The notes under the pieces were generated by a model. It saw only the letters and a program-made list of their open reading frames with translations. It searched no databases and had not been told where the DNA came from. Source: Sphingomonadales bacterium (lineage in GTDB: Bacteria > Pseudomonadota > Alphaproteobacteria > Sphingomonadales > Sphingomonadaceae). From it: a stretch of 64,000 nucleotides of DNA. Made by a program: the position numbers and the translations under genes. Of this stretch, positions 28,864 through 36,901 are shown piece by piece (within the stretch, counting starts at the first letter, position 1; each line of letters opens with the position of its first letter). The stretch spans positions 1-64,000 of the forward strand of contig JAIYAY010000009.1 in the NCBI GenBank assembly GCA_027488785.1. Direction: 5' to 3'.

Positions 28864-30018
28864 ATGGAAACCAAGGCAGGCGACCCAGGGGCATTTGCCC
28901 ATTTTGACCTTCACCGCGTCCCCTCGCCCGCCTTTGTGGTGGATGAAGCCGCTTTGCGTCGGAACCTTGCCATATTGGCGGATGTCAAACAGCGTTCTGG
29001 TGCCAAAATATTATGCGCCATGAAGGCATTCTCCATGTGGAAGGTCGCACCGATCATTGGCGAATATTTGGACGGCGTTTGCAGTTCGGGCCTATGGGAA
29101 TCGCGTCTCGCAAGGGACTATTACAAAGGTGAAATAGCAACTTATTGCGCTGGCTATAAAGAGGCCGACATGGCCGAGATTGTCGCGATTTCTGACCATG
29201 TCATTTTTAACAGCCCATTGCAGCATCGCCGTTTTGCATCGTTCCTGAACGACAGTGTCGATGTCGGCTTACGGATCAACCCCGAACATGCCGAGGGCGA
29301 AGTGGCGAAGTACGATCCCTGCTCGCCCGGATCGCGGCTTGGGTTTCCAATTAGCCAGTTGAAAGCAGAGCATCTCCAGGGTGTTTCAGGCCTGCACTTC
29401 CACACGCTTTGTGAACAGGATTTCGAACCGCTTAAACGCACATGGGAAGCGTTGAAACCACATCTCTCGCCCTATTTTGAGCAGCTTCGTTGGCTGAACT
29501 TTGGCGGCGGCCACCATATAACCCGCGCCGATTATCAGCGGGATGAGCTTGTTGCCTTCATTCAAGATGTCCGCGCTGAAACGGGCTTGGATGTCTATCT
29601 CGAACCCGGCGAAGCCATTGCGCTCGATGCTGGGATATTGATTGGCGAGTTGCTCGATGTGTTCGAAAACGGTATTCAGGTCGGCATCACGGACATCAGC
29701 GCCACCTGTCATATGCCAGACGTCATTGAGGCCCCTTATCGCCCCGCGATGCTCAAAGAGCGCTCAGAGGGCACTCCAGTGCGTCTGGGAGGGCCATCCT
29801 GCCTCGCCGGGGACATTATAGGCGATTATGTGTTGCCTGTTCCAGCAGAGCCCGGAGCGCGTTTTGCGTTCCTGGACCAAGCTCATTATTCCATGGTCAA
29901 GACCAACACGTTTAACGGCGTGCCTTTGCCATCACTCTGGCTTTGGAATAGCGATACCGACAAACTTGAATGTGTACGTTCATTCGACTGGACCGCGTTC
30001 CGTGATCGCCTGAGCTAA
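28864..30018 (+). CDS. nspC: Carboxynorspermidine/carboxyspermidine decarboxylase
   Basis: 384 residues, fold type III PLP decarboxylase (alanine-racemase-like barrel). The PLP lysine is in ILCAMKAFSMW, and family-specific segments include CSSGLWESRLARDYY, INPEHAEGEVAKYDPCSPGSRLG, LNFGGGHHITRADY and YLEPGEAIALD. It decarboxylates carboxynorspermidine or carboxyspermidine to the polyamine. Directly downstream of the matching dehydrogenase. With ornithine decarboxylase next, the likely product is spermidine from putrescine (inference). Confidence 0.95.
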   Translation: METKAGDPGAFAHFDLHRVPSPAFVVDEAALRRNLAILADVKQRSGAKILCAMKAFSMWKVAPIIGEYLDGVCSSGLWESRLARDYYKGEIATYCAGYKEADMAEIVAISDHVIFNSPLQHRRFASFLNDSVDVGLRINPEHAEGEVAKYDPCSPGSRLGFPISQLKAEHLQGVSGLHFHTLCEQDFEPLKRTWEALKPHLSPYFEQLRWLNFGGGHHITRADYQRDELVAFIQDVRAETGLDVYLEPGEAIALDAGILIGELLDVFENGIQVGITDISATCHMPDVIEAPYRPAMLKERSEGTPVRLGGPSCLAGDIIGDYVLPVPAEPGARFAFLDQAHYSMVKTNTFNGVPLPSLWLWNSDTDKLECVRSFDWTAFRDRLS

Positions 30019-30075
30019 ATTCTAAACGAATCACTTTACAACTTCCCCAGCTTTTCATAAGGCGCACGTCCGCTG

Positions 30076-30140
30076 CCCCAGGGGGACTTCCAATAACCGC
30101 AAGGCAGCCTTGTTGTTTCATGTTATCTTTTGGGGGTCCC
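30076..30140 (+). promoter_or_regulatory. Structured leader candidate before ornithine decarboxylase
   Basis: The 127-nt gap before the gene holds GCCCCAGGGGGAC (30075-30087), a CAAGGC-A-GCCTTG palindrome (30100-30112) and TGGGGGTCCC (30131-30140), which is the likely ribosome-binding region. CCCCA (30076-30080) is complementary to TGGGG (30131-30135) and GGGAC (30083-30087) to GTCCC (30136-30140), so the leader can hide the Shine-Dalgarno sequence. Polyamine genes are often translationally controlled, and a speF RNA motif is known upstream of alphaproteobacterial speF; membership here is unproven. Confidence 0.4.
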
Positions 30141-30145
30141 TTGAA

Positions 30146-31351
30146 TTGTACGAGAACACTGACGCACTTGCTGTAGTCCGCGCCCTCCGCCCGGACGAAC
30201 CAATCACGCTACTCCGCCCACATGCTGCTGCGCGCGCTGCCCGTTTCTTCGTTGAGAAGTTTCAGGGTAAGTCGCTCTATGCTGTCAAAGCGAACCCGTC
30301 ACCCGCCTTGCTCGAAATCCTTTGGGAAGCTGGCATCACGCATTTTGATGTCGCATCCTTGGGTGAAGTCCGGTTGGTCGACAAATTTCTGCCCGATGCG
30401 AAGCTGTGCTTCATGCATCCGGTCAAGAGCGAGCGCGCCATTGCGCAGGCATATCACAATCATAATGTCCGCACATTCAGCCTTGATAGCCATGAAGAGC
30501 TTGAGAAGATCGTGCGCGCAACAAATGGCGCGACTGATCTTGAGCTGTGCGTGCGCATTCGTGTGTCGTCAGAACATGCAAAGTTAAGCCTTGCATCGAA
30601 ATTCGGCGCAGATCCTATGGAAGTTGCTGATCTGTTGGTTGCAACGCGTCAAGTTGCAGATAGCCTTGGCATTTGTTTTCACGTTGGCAGCCAAGCTATG
30701 ACGCCTGCGGCTTATGCCGAAGCCATGGAACATGTCCGTGCCGCGATTGTCGAGGCGTCCGTCACGGTGGACATCGTGGACATCGGTGGTGGTTTTCCCT
30801 CGGTTTATCCAGGCATGGAGCCGCCAGCGTTGGAAGGCTATTTCGATGTCATCCATGATTGCTTCGAGGATTTGCCGATCAGCTACTCTGCGGAGCTCTG
30901 GTGCGAACCTGGCCGAGCATTATGCGCTGAATATGCATCCCTGCTTGTGAGAGTCGAAAAGCGTCGCGGGAATGAGCTGTTTATCAACGATGGTGCTTAT
31001 GGTTCGTTATTCGACGCCGCACATATCGGCTGGCGCTTCCCTGTGGCCCTTCAGCGGTCGGAAACATCAATAGGTACCCAGATGGCTGAATTCAGCTTCT
31101 ACGGGCCTACCTGCGACGATATGGACCATATGGCGGGGCCGTTCATTCTGCCCGATGATGTCCAGGCGGGCGATTATATCGAAGTTGGAATGCTCGGCGC
31201 TTATGGCTGTGCAATGCGGACCGAATTTAACGGCTTTGGTGAAACCGACACGGTCGTCGTTCAGGATCAGCCAATGGCAACACTTTATGGCTGGTCTCCG
31301 GCTAATGATACAGGCGTCCGAGCAACGCGTTCGCAAAGTTCAAAAGTCTAA
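30146..31351 (+). CDS. Ornithine decarboxylase (type III PLP fold, eukaryote-like)
   Basis: 401 residues from a TTG at 30146 with GGGGG about 9 bases upstream; an in-frame TTG at 30110 gives 12 more residues that look non-coding. PLP lysine in SLYAVKANPSP; conserved FDVASLGEVRL, CFHVGSQ (His over the PLP ring), DIGGGFPS (phosphate loop), EPGRALCAEY, and the second-subunit substrate site YGPTCDDMD. CDD is the expected pattern for ornithine or lysine decarboxylases of this group. It makes putrescine (or cadaverine) for the two preceding enzymes. An intrinsic terminator follows 33 bp downstream. Confidence 0.92.
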   Translation: MYENTDALAVVRALRPDEPITLLRPHAAARAARFFVEKFQGKSLYAVKANPSPALLEILWEAGITHFDVASLGEVRLVDKFLPDAKLCFMHPVKSERAIAQAYHNHNVRTFSLDSHEELEKIVRATNGATDLELCVRIRVSSEHAKLSLASKFGADPMEVADLLVATRQVADSLGICFHVGSQAMTPAAYAEAMEHVRAAIVEASVTVDIVDIGGGFPSVYPGMEPPALEGYFDVIHDCFEDLPISYSAELWCEPGRALCAEYASLLVRVEKRRGNELFINDGAYGSLFDAAHIGWRFPVALQRSETSIGTQMAEFSFYGPTCDDMDHMAGPFILPDDVQAGDYIEVGMLGAYGCAMRTEFNGFGETDTVVVQDQPMATLYGWSPANDTGVRATRSQSSKV

Positions 31352-31383
31352 GTTACATTTGACAATTCCGCTGAGCTGCATCA

Positions 31384-31414
31384 CCCTCCCCATCTAACAA
31401 CGGGGAGGGTTTTT
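31384..31414 (+). terminator. Intrinsic terminator whose 3' arm is also the next gene's ribosome-binding site
   Basis: CCCTCCCC (31384-31391) and GGGGAGGG (31402-31409) form a perfect 8-bp stem with a 10-base loop, followed by TTTTT (31410-31414): a textbook Rho-independent terminator after ornithine decarboxylase. The GGGGAGGG arm lies 7 bases before the ATG of the first MAPEG gene (31417), so it doubles as its Shine-Dalgarno sequence. Confidence 0.85.
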
Positions 31415-31416
31415 AT

Positions 31417-31845
31417 ATGGTTATGCCTATCTTGGCACCTGCAGCGGTATTGGTTCTGTGGTCCGTATTTATGATGTTCTGGCTCATGGCTGCACGGTTA
31501 CCCGCAATGGCTAAAATCGGGGTGGACCTTAAAAAGGCTGCGCCGGGAGGACGGGGACAAGACATTGATCCAAATTTGCCTCCGCCTGTGGCTTGGAAGT
31601 CCCATAATTATGCGCACCTCATGGAGCAGCCTACGGTGTTCTACGCTGCGGTTGTAATCTTGGCTTTATCTGGCGGAGCGACTGAATTTTCTGTATATTT
31701 GGCATGGGGTTATACCGTTTTGCGGGTGCTCCACAGTGTCTGGCAATCGACGATAAATATCGTCAGCGTCCGTTTTGTTTTGTTTCTGTTGTCATCATTA
31801 TGTCTGACGTTTTTGGCCGTACAGGCAGTGATTGCTACAATTTAA
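31417..31845 (+). CDS. MAPEG family membrane protein, first of a tandem pair
   Basis: 142 residues with about four transmembrane helices (starting MPILAPAAVLVLWSVFMMFWL). The MAPEG signature is present: KSHNYAHLMEQPTVFYAAVVIL followed by an AWGYTVLRVLHSVWQ helix. MAPEG proteins include microsomal glutathione transferases and peroxidases; bacterial members are mostly uncharacterised. Its ATG is only 2 bases after the T-run of the upstream terminator and uses the hairpin arm as ribosome-binding site. A second, diverged copy follows after 12 bp. Confidence 0.88.
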   Translation: MVMPILAPAAVLVLWSVFMMFWLMAARLPAMAKIGVDLKKAAPGGRGQDIDPNLPPPVAWKSHNYAHLMEQPTVFYAAVVILALSGGATEFSVYLAWGYTVLRVLHSVWQSTINIVSVRFVLFLLSSLCLTFLAVQAVIATI

Positions 31846-31857
31846 AGGGGGAGTAAT

Positions 31858-32301
31858 ATGCAAAGTAGTATTTTAGGACCAGTCGTCGCGCTTGCTGCGT
31901 GGACAATGATCATTTGGATCTGGATGTATGCCACGCGGCTGCCAGCGATGGGCCGTGCAGGCATTGACGGAACCAAGATTGTTGGTTCCTCCAGCGGCGC
32001 GTTGCGCGATGCGCTTATCGCCAAAGGTGAAGAAAAAGCGTCATGGGTTGCAGATAATTACAATCACTTACACGAGGCGCCTACTGTATTTTATACGGTG
32101 TGCCTTGTATTGGCGATGGTAGGGCAAGGCGACAATCTGAACGCGACTATTGCCTGGGCCTATGTGGGTCTGCGTATCGCACACAGCTTGGTTCAGATTT
32201 TTTCTAACCGCGTGATCATTCGCTTTGCTTTGTTTGCACTGTCATCCATCGCACTAATGATGCTTGTGGCGCATTCCGTAATGGCGGTACTGCTCCACTA
32301 A
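31858..32301 (+). CDS. MAPEG family membrane protein, second of a tandem pair
   Basis: 147 residues, four predicted transmembrane helices, and the signature VADNYNHLHEAPTVFYTVCLVL followed by AWAYVGLRIAHSLVQIFSNRV. Clearly homologous to the preceding protein (shared N-terminal RLPAM, N-Y-x-H-L-x-E-x-P-T-V-F-Y core) but only moderately similar, so the duplication is old. A strong AGGGGGAG lies 5 bases before ATG 31858. It converges on the rlmD-like gene with a 4-bp overlap. Glutathione-linked activity is a guess from the family. Confidence 0.88.
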   Translation: MQSSILGPVVALAAWTMIIWIWMYATRLPAMGRAGIDGTKIVGSSSGALRDALIAKGEEKASWVADNYNHLHEAPTVFYTVCLVLAMVGQGDNLNATIAWAYVGLRIAHSLVQIFSNRVIIRFALFALSSIALMMLVAHSVMAVLLH

Positions 32302-33497
32302 CGGCTAAAATGGCCTACTAGCTCGATATGGGTTGACCAGCGGAACTGTCCCACCGGCCAGATCCGCTGCAACCTGTATCCAGCAGCGACCAAAGTTTTT
32401 GCATCCCGCGCAAAGCTGGCGGGATTACAGCTTACATAAGCGATATTGGGCACATTCGATGCAGCAAGCTGCGCGACTTGCTCCTTTGCGCCTGCGCGTG
32501 GTGGATCAAGCACCACAGTTTGAAACTTATTGAGTTCTTCGGGCGTGAGCGGCCGGCGGAAAAGGTCGCGATGTTCGACAAATATTGTTCGGCCAGTGCG
32601 CCCCGCCGCAGACTTAAGGGCAAGGCTAGCCTGAAGGTCGGCCTCGCCTGCATAAACCTTACGGCCTGCCCCCATGGATAAGGCAAAAGTCCCGGAACCT
32701 GAAAACAAGTCCGCCACGATATTATCTTCGCCAATGATTGCATTGACGGCTTTCACCAACGCCGCCTCACCATCAACAGTGGCTTGCAGGAAGCCATAAG
32801 GCTGATACCCCACCGCAACCCCGCCAAGCGTTACCGTTACAGGCTCGGGCTCATAAAAGGGAACAGGACCATAGCCTTCATCTAGTGACAGGCGCGCAAG
32901 CTTGTGGGTTTGGGCAAATTCGGATAATAGCTCATGCGTATCGAGATCATTGGCAATCCAATTCTCAATCAACACATCGACACCTTGGTCAACCATTGCC
33001 AGTTTAATTTGCACCTGCCGCGCTCGATTGAGCCGAGGCTCAAGCAAAGCGCGCATTGGTGCAAGCAAAGCGAATAGCTCTGGTGCCATAACGTCACACT
33101 GTCTCAAGTCGATAATCCGGTGGCTTTTCTCGGTACTGAAGCCAAGCTGAAACTGCTTGCCTGCCCATGCTGAACGCACCGCGATGCGCCTGCGTGTTTT
33201 AGGCGGCGACAAATGAACGGGCATAACTTCGCCAATTTCGACCTGCTGTGTGGCGAGCGCATGCGTTACGCGTTCGGCAATAAACAGGCGTAGGCTGTCT
33301 TCGTCGAGATGCTGCAGCTGGCACCCGCCGCATAATGGAAAATGCTGACAGGGCGGCACAACATGATGCGGTCCATGTATCAGCCCGCCAGATGGGTCCA
33401 CAATATCGCCTGGTGCTGCCAAGGCCACATAACGGCCATTTGCAGTGACGCCATCACCGCGCGCGGCAACCCTGATAATCTCTTCTGTGATTTCCAT
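32298..33497 (-). CDS. TrmA/RlmD-type RNA m5U methyltransferase
   Basis: 399 residues from ATG 33497 (GGGGCGGT directly upstream); a TTG ten codons further up is less likely. It begins with a TRAM-like domain (EEIIRVAARGDGVTANGRYVALAAPGD), then the iron-sulfur cysteines C-x5-C-x2-C in CQHFPLCGGC with a fourth Cys in DLRQCDV. The SAM domain shows VADLFSGSGTFAL, VVLDPPRAGA and the catalytic cysteine loop YVSCNPASFARD. It methylates uridine C5 in rRNA (RlmC/RlmD) or tRNA; the exact target cannot be told from the sequence. It ends overlapping the second MAPEG gene and follows ilvD. Confidence 0.9.
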   Translation of the reverse strand: MEITEEIIRVAARGDGVTANGRYVALAAPGDIVDPSGGLIHGPHHVVPPCQHFPLCGGCQLQHLDEDSLRLFIAERVTHALATQQVEIGEVMPVHLSPPKTRRRIAVRSAWAGKQFQLGFSTEKSHRIIDLRQCDVMAPELFALLAPMRALLEPRLNRARQVQIKLAMVDQGVDVLIENWIANDLDTHELLSEFAQTHKLARLSLDEGYGPVPFYEPEPVTVTLGGVAVGYQPYGFLQATVDGEAALVKAVNAIIGEDNIVADLFSGSGTFALSMGAGRKVYAGEADLQASLALKSAAGRTGRTIFVEHRDLFRRPLTPEELNKFQTVVLDPPRAGAKEQVAQLAASNVPNIAYVSCNPASFARDAKTLVAAGYRLQRIWPVGQFRWSTHIELVGHFSR

Positions 33498-33539
33498 ACC
33501 GCCCCATGCCCGTGAAGGAGCAAGCAATCAACCAGCGAC

Positions 33540-35261
33540 TTAAATATCAGCGAAAACGTGGGTTTCCTTGGCACCGCCAGGATGCGTGACCGCGCCCTTA
33601 TAGGCAGGACCAACATTTTGAGCATAACGCCAAATCGCACCAGACTGATAATCTGTCTGACGCGGTTTCCAGCTTTTACGTCGTTCTTCAAGGACTTCCG
33701 CTGCAACATGCAGATCGATTACGCCCGTTTCGGCATCGATCATGATCTCGTCACCGTCCTCGATCAATGCAATCGGCCCGCATAATGCGGCCTCTGGTCC
33801 AACATGGCCGATGCAGAATCCACGTGTGGCGCCAGAGAATCGTCCATCGGTAATAAGCGCTACTTTTTCTCCCATCCCCTGCCCGTAGAGCGCTGCCGTG
33901 GTCGACAGCATTTCGCGCATGCCGGGCCCGCCCCTTGGTCCTTCATAACGGATGACAATGACCGAACCTTCACGAATTTGGCGTGCCTCAACGGCAGCAA
34001 AGCAATCCTCTTCACAATCATAAACCTGTGCTGGGCCAGTAAAGGTCAACCGGTCCATGCCCGCAACTTTCACGATGGCGCCTTCTGGGGCCAGTGTTCC
34101 GCGAAGTCCGACAACGCCGCCAGTGGGGGTTATGGGTGCCGTTGCCGGGTAGATGACCTTTTGATCCGGGTTCCAAGTAATTTGGTCAATATTTTCGCCA
34201 AGTGTTTTGCCCGTAACCGTCATACAGTCGCCAAACAATAGCCCTTCAGCTAGCAACGACTTCATCAGCATGTAGACGCCACCTGCTTCATGCATGTCGC
34301 GTGCTACAAACTGGCCGCCGGGTTGAAGATCGGCCATATATGGCGTGGTCTTAAACGCATCAGCCACATCGAACAAATCGAACTCAATACCAGCCTCATG
34401 CGCCATGGCAGGTAAATGCAAGGCGGCGTTAGTTGATCCACCCGTCGCGGCAACAATTCTTGCAGCATTCACAAAAGCTTCGCGCGTACATATGTCACGT
34501 GGCCTGATGTTTCGTGCGAGCAAATCCATGACTTGAACGCCTGCTGCATGTGCGATTTGATCGCGGGTCGAGTAAGGTGCTGGCGCCATGTTGCTGTTGG
34601 GCAACGAAAGACCAATCGCTTCCCCAACGCAGGCCATGGTGTTCGCGGTGTATTGTCCGCCACATGCGCCATGGCCGGGACAAGCCACCCGCTCAAGCTC
34701 TTCCAATTCCGATAAAGGGCAAGCACCCGCGGCATATTTACCAACGATTTCAAATACATCTTTGACCGTGACGTCTTTATTATTGTGGCGGCCAGGAAGA
34801 ATAGAGCCACCATATACAAAGATAGACGGCACGTTTAACCGCAACATCGCCATCATAATGCCGGGCAGCGACTTATCGCATCCTGCGAAACCAACCAAAG
34901 CGTCATAACAATGACCGCGTACCGAAAGTTCGACGGAATCCGCAATTACTTCACGGCTGACGAGTGAGGATTTCATCCCCTGATGCCCCATGGCAATGCC
35001 GTCCGTTACGGTAATAGTATTGAAACGGCGCGGCATGCCGCCGCCCTGCTCTACGCCAACGCGTGCGATGTCGGCTTGGGCATCCAACGTCGTATTGCAA
35101 GGCGCGCTGTCATTTCCAGCGGATACCACGCCAACAAAAGGCCGCGCGATTTCTTCGGCGGTCAAGCCCATTGCGTAATAATAGCTGCGATGTGGTGCGC
35201 GTTCTGGCCCCACAGATACATGGCGGCTTGGCAATTTGGACTTGTCGAATTGGTTTGGCAT
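33540..35261 (-). CDS. ilvD: Dihydroxy-acid dehydratase
   Basis: 573 residues. It dehydrates dihydroxy-isovalerate and dihydroxy-methylvalerate in valine, isoleucine and leucine synthesis. Iron-sulfur and metal ligands seen: CNTTLDAQA near residue 55, [14 protein letters not shown], and [18 protein letters not shown]; the C-terminal domain has [22 protein letters not shown]. Related sugar-acid dehydratases share the fold, but the [13 protein letters not shown] pattern and length fit IlvD. ATG 35261 is preceded by a GGAGGT-like site. The iron-sulfur proteins IlvD and RlmD-like sit side by side without obvious functional link. Confidence 0.95.
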   Translation of the reverse strand: MPNQFDKSKLPSRHVSVGPERAPHRSYYYAMGLTAEEIARPFVGVVSAGNDSAPCNTTLDAQADIARVGVEQGGGMPRRFNTITVTDGIAMGHQGMKSSLVSREVIADSVELSVRGHCYDALVGFAGCDKSLPGIMMAMLRLNVPSIFVYGGSILPGRHNNKDVTVKDVFEIVGKYAAGACPLSELEELERVACPGHGACGGQYTANTMACVGEAIGLSLPNSNMAPAPYSTRDQIAHAAGVQVMDLLARNIRPRDICTREAFVNAARIVAATGGSTNAALHLPAMAHEAGIEFDLFDVADAFKTTPYMADLQPGGQFVARDMHEAGGVYMLMKSLLAEGLLFGDCMTVTGKTLGENIDQITWNPDQKVIYPATAPITPTGGVVGLRGTLAPEGAIVKVAGMDRLTFTGPAQVYDCEEDCFAAVEARQIREGSVIVIRYEGPRGGPGMREMLSTTAALYGQGMGEKVALITDGRFSGATRGFCIGHVGPEAALCGPIALIEDGDEIMIDAETGVIDLHVAAEVLEERRKSWKPRQTDYQSGAIWRYAQNVGPAYKGAVTHPGGAKETHVFADI

Positions 35262-35295
35262 ACTGACCTCCGTTAGCTGAGCGCTTTAAGCCTTT

Positions 35296-36033
35296 TTATA
35301 GGGACAAGCCAAGCTGTTCCGAAACAAAATGACACATTTCTGCCAATATGCGTGCGTATCTTGCTTGGCCATCTGGACTGCTTGATAGATCCTGCCGCAT
35401 CTCGATGCCGATATAAGGAATATCATGGGCTTCGGCGTGACGGTTCATCGTCGCGTTGAGCAATTTACCGGAATAAGGTAACTGGTCACCAACACAATAA
35501 CCGGCATCCTGCAGAAACGGTATAGCCAGTTTGGATGCCGCTTCCTGTTCATTATACAAAACCCCAACCTCCCAAGGGCGCGCCTCTTGAGGTTTGCTCT
35601 CAAGGAATGGCGTAAAGCTGTGGAGGGACAATATCAGTGCAGGGCGGTCGTCAGACAGCAACGCGGCCAACTGGTCGTGATAGGGCTTGTGGAACCGTTC
35701 TAGCCTTTTTTCTTTACCCGATTGACCAAGGTTATTGCCGGGAATGACAACACCGTCGCTTTGTGCGGGGATCGCCGCTGCATCATCCACGTTGCGGTTT
35801 AAATCGACAACAAGGCGCGAATAACTTCCCAGATAGGCCGCAAAGCGCGCATCCTTTGTAATTAACCGCGCAACCTCAGCGACGCCAATGTCCCATGCAA
35901 TATGTTCGCGAAGGAAAGCAGGGTTGATACCAAGATCAATGTCTTCGGGAACGCGGTTCGAAGCGTGGTCGCCGATGATCAGGAAGCCGCCTTTCCGTGG
36001 CGTTCCCAATATTTCAAACGGCGTATCTGTCAT
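35296..36033 (-). CDS. N-formylglutamate amidohydrolase family protein
   Basis: 245 residues from ATG 36033, which overlaps the ispE stop by 4 bases (ATGA). The family core is visible: GFLIIGDHASNRVPEDIDLG, HIAWDIGVAEVARLI, YSRLVVDLNRNVDD, LILSLHSFTPF (metal-site His), and HAEAHDIPYIGIEMRQDL. HutG-like enzymes release formate or glutamate from N-formylglutamate in histidine degradation, but no hut genes are nearby, so the actual substrate is open. Co-translation with ispE is probably an accident of gene packing. Confidence 0.85.
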   Translation of the reverse strand: MTDTPFEILGTPRKGGFLIIGDHASNRVPEDIDLGINPAFLREHIAWDIGVAEVARLITKDARFAAYLGSYSRLVVDLNRNVDDAAAIPAQSDGVVIPGNNLGQSGKEKRLERFHKPYHDQLAALLSDDRPALILSLHSFTPFLESKPQEARPWEVGVLYNEQEAASKLAIPFLQDAGYCVGDQLPYSGKLLNATMNRHAEAHDIPYIGIEMRQDLSSSPDGQARYARILAEMCHFVSEQLGLSL

Positions 36034-36857
36034 CGCAGCATACTGGCCATGGACCACCAGTCTGGGTCAAGTGTAGCTCTCGCGGCCTCAAGGGTTTCTG
36101 CATCGTTAAACAAAGCAAAGCATGTCGCTCCAGAGCCGGACATGCGGACGAACACTGGGTTTGCGTGCGAAAGGCGCTCGAGAATATCAGCAATGACCGG
36201 GCAAATCGTAACAGCAATCCGTTCAAGATCATTTTGCCCTTTAATCGCGGCGCCCCAAATATCGCCACGATCAACTGCGCCGCCGTCAACGCCGCTCCAC
36301 GCCTTAAAAATGGCCGATGTGGATACGGATTGCAGAGGGTTGACGAGCAACACATGGCGCGCGGTGATATTGCTATCGTCCAAAAAAGTTAGCGCGGTTC
36401 CGGTACCGCTGCCAAAGCTCGGGCGGCTGAAGACGCAAGCGGGAATGTCTGCCCCTAAAGGAGCAAGAATATCGGCCAACTCTTGTTCGGAGGCACCCAA
36501 ACCCCAAAGGCGGTTAAGAAGCCTCGCTGTGGCTGCTGCGTCAGCCGATCCTCCGCCAATGCCGGAAGCAATGGGCAAATTTTTGTCGAGGCGGATTGCC
36601 GCACCTTGCGTGACGTCAAAGTGGGCTTTCAATGACAAGGCCGTTTTCAGTACCAAATTGCTTTCATCTGCCTTTAGTCCAGTGTCAAAGGGGCCATCAA
36701 TCTCGAGACTTAACGCATCTGCGGAGTATGCGCTTAGAACATCGCCGTCCCGCACAAATGCGAACAGCGTTTCGATGTCATGATAGCCATCATCACGCCG
36801 TTTCCTGACATGCAAGGCGAGGTTTATCTTTGCAAAAGCAATTTCAGAATGTTGCAC
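36030..36857 (-). CDS. ispE: 4-diphosphocytidyl-2-C-methyl-D-erythritol kinase
   Basis: 275 residues, GHMP kinase family. The N-terminus AFAKINLALHVRKRRDDGYHDIETLFAFV and the ATP-binding glycine loop LPIASGIGGGSADAAATARLL are diagnostic, and FVRMSGSGATCFALF is the third GHMP motif. It phosphorylates CDP-methylerythritol in the non-mevalonate isoprenoid pathway. It lies between the ETF-QO gene (44-bp gap) and the amidohydrolase gene on the same strand. Confidence 0.95.
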   Translation of the reverse strand: MQHSEIAFAKINLALHVRKRRDDGYHDIETLFAFVRDGDVLSAYSADALSLEIDGPFDTGLKADESNLVLKTALSLKAHFDVTQGAAIRLDKNLPIASGIGGGSADAAATARLLNRLWGLGASEQELADILAPLGADIPACVFSRPSFGSGTGTALTFLDDSNITARHVLLVNPLQSVSTSAIFKAWSGVDGGAVDRGDIWGAAIKGQNDLERIAVTICPVIADILERLSHANPVFVRMSGSGATCFALFNDAETLEAARATLDPDWWSMASMLR

Positions 36858-36901
36858 GGCGCAGCCTTAACCCTGGGGTGGCGACCAAAGCGCCACCCGC
36901 A

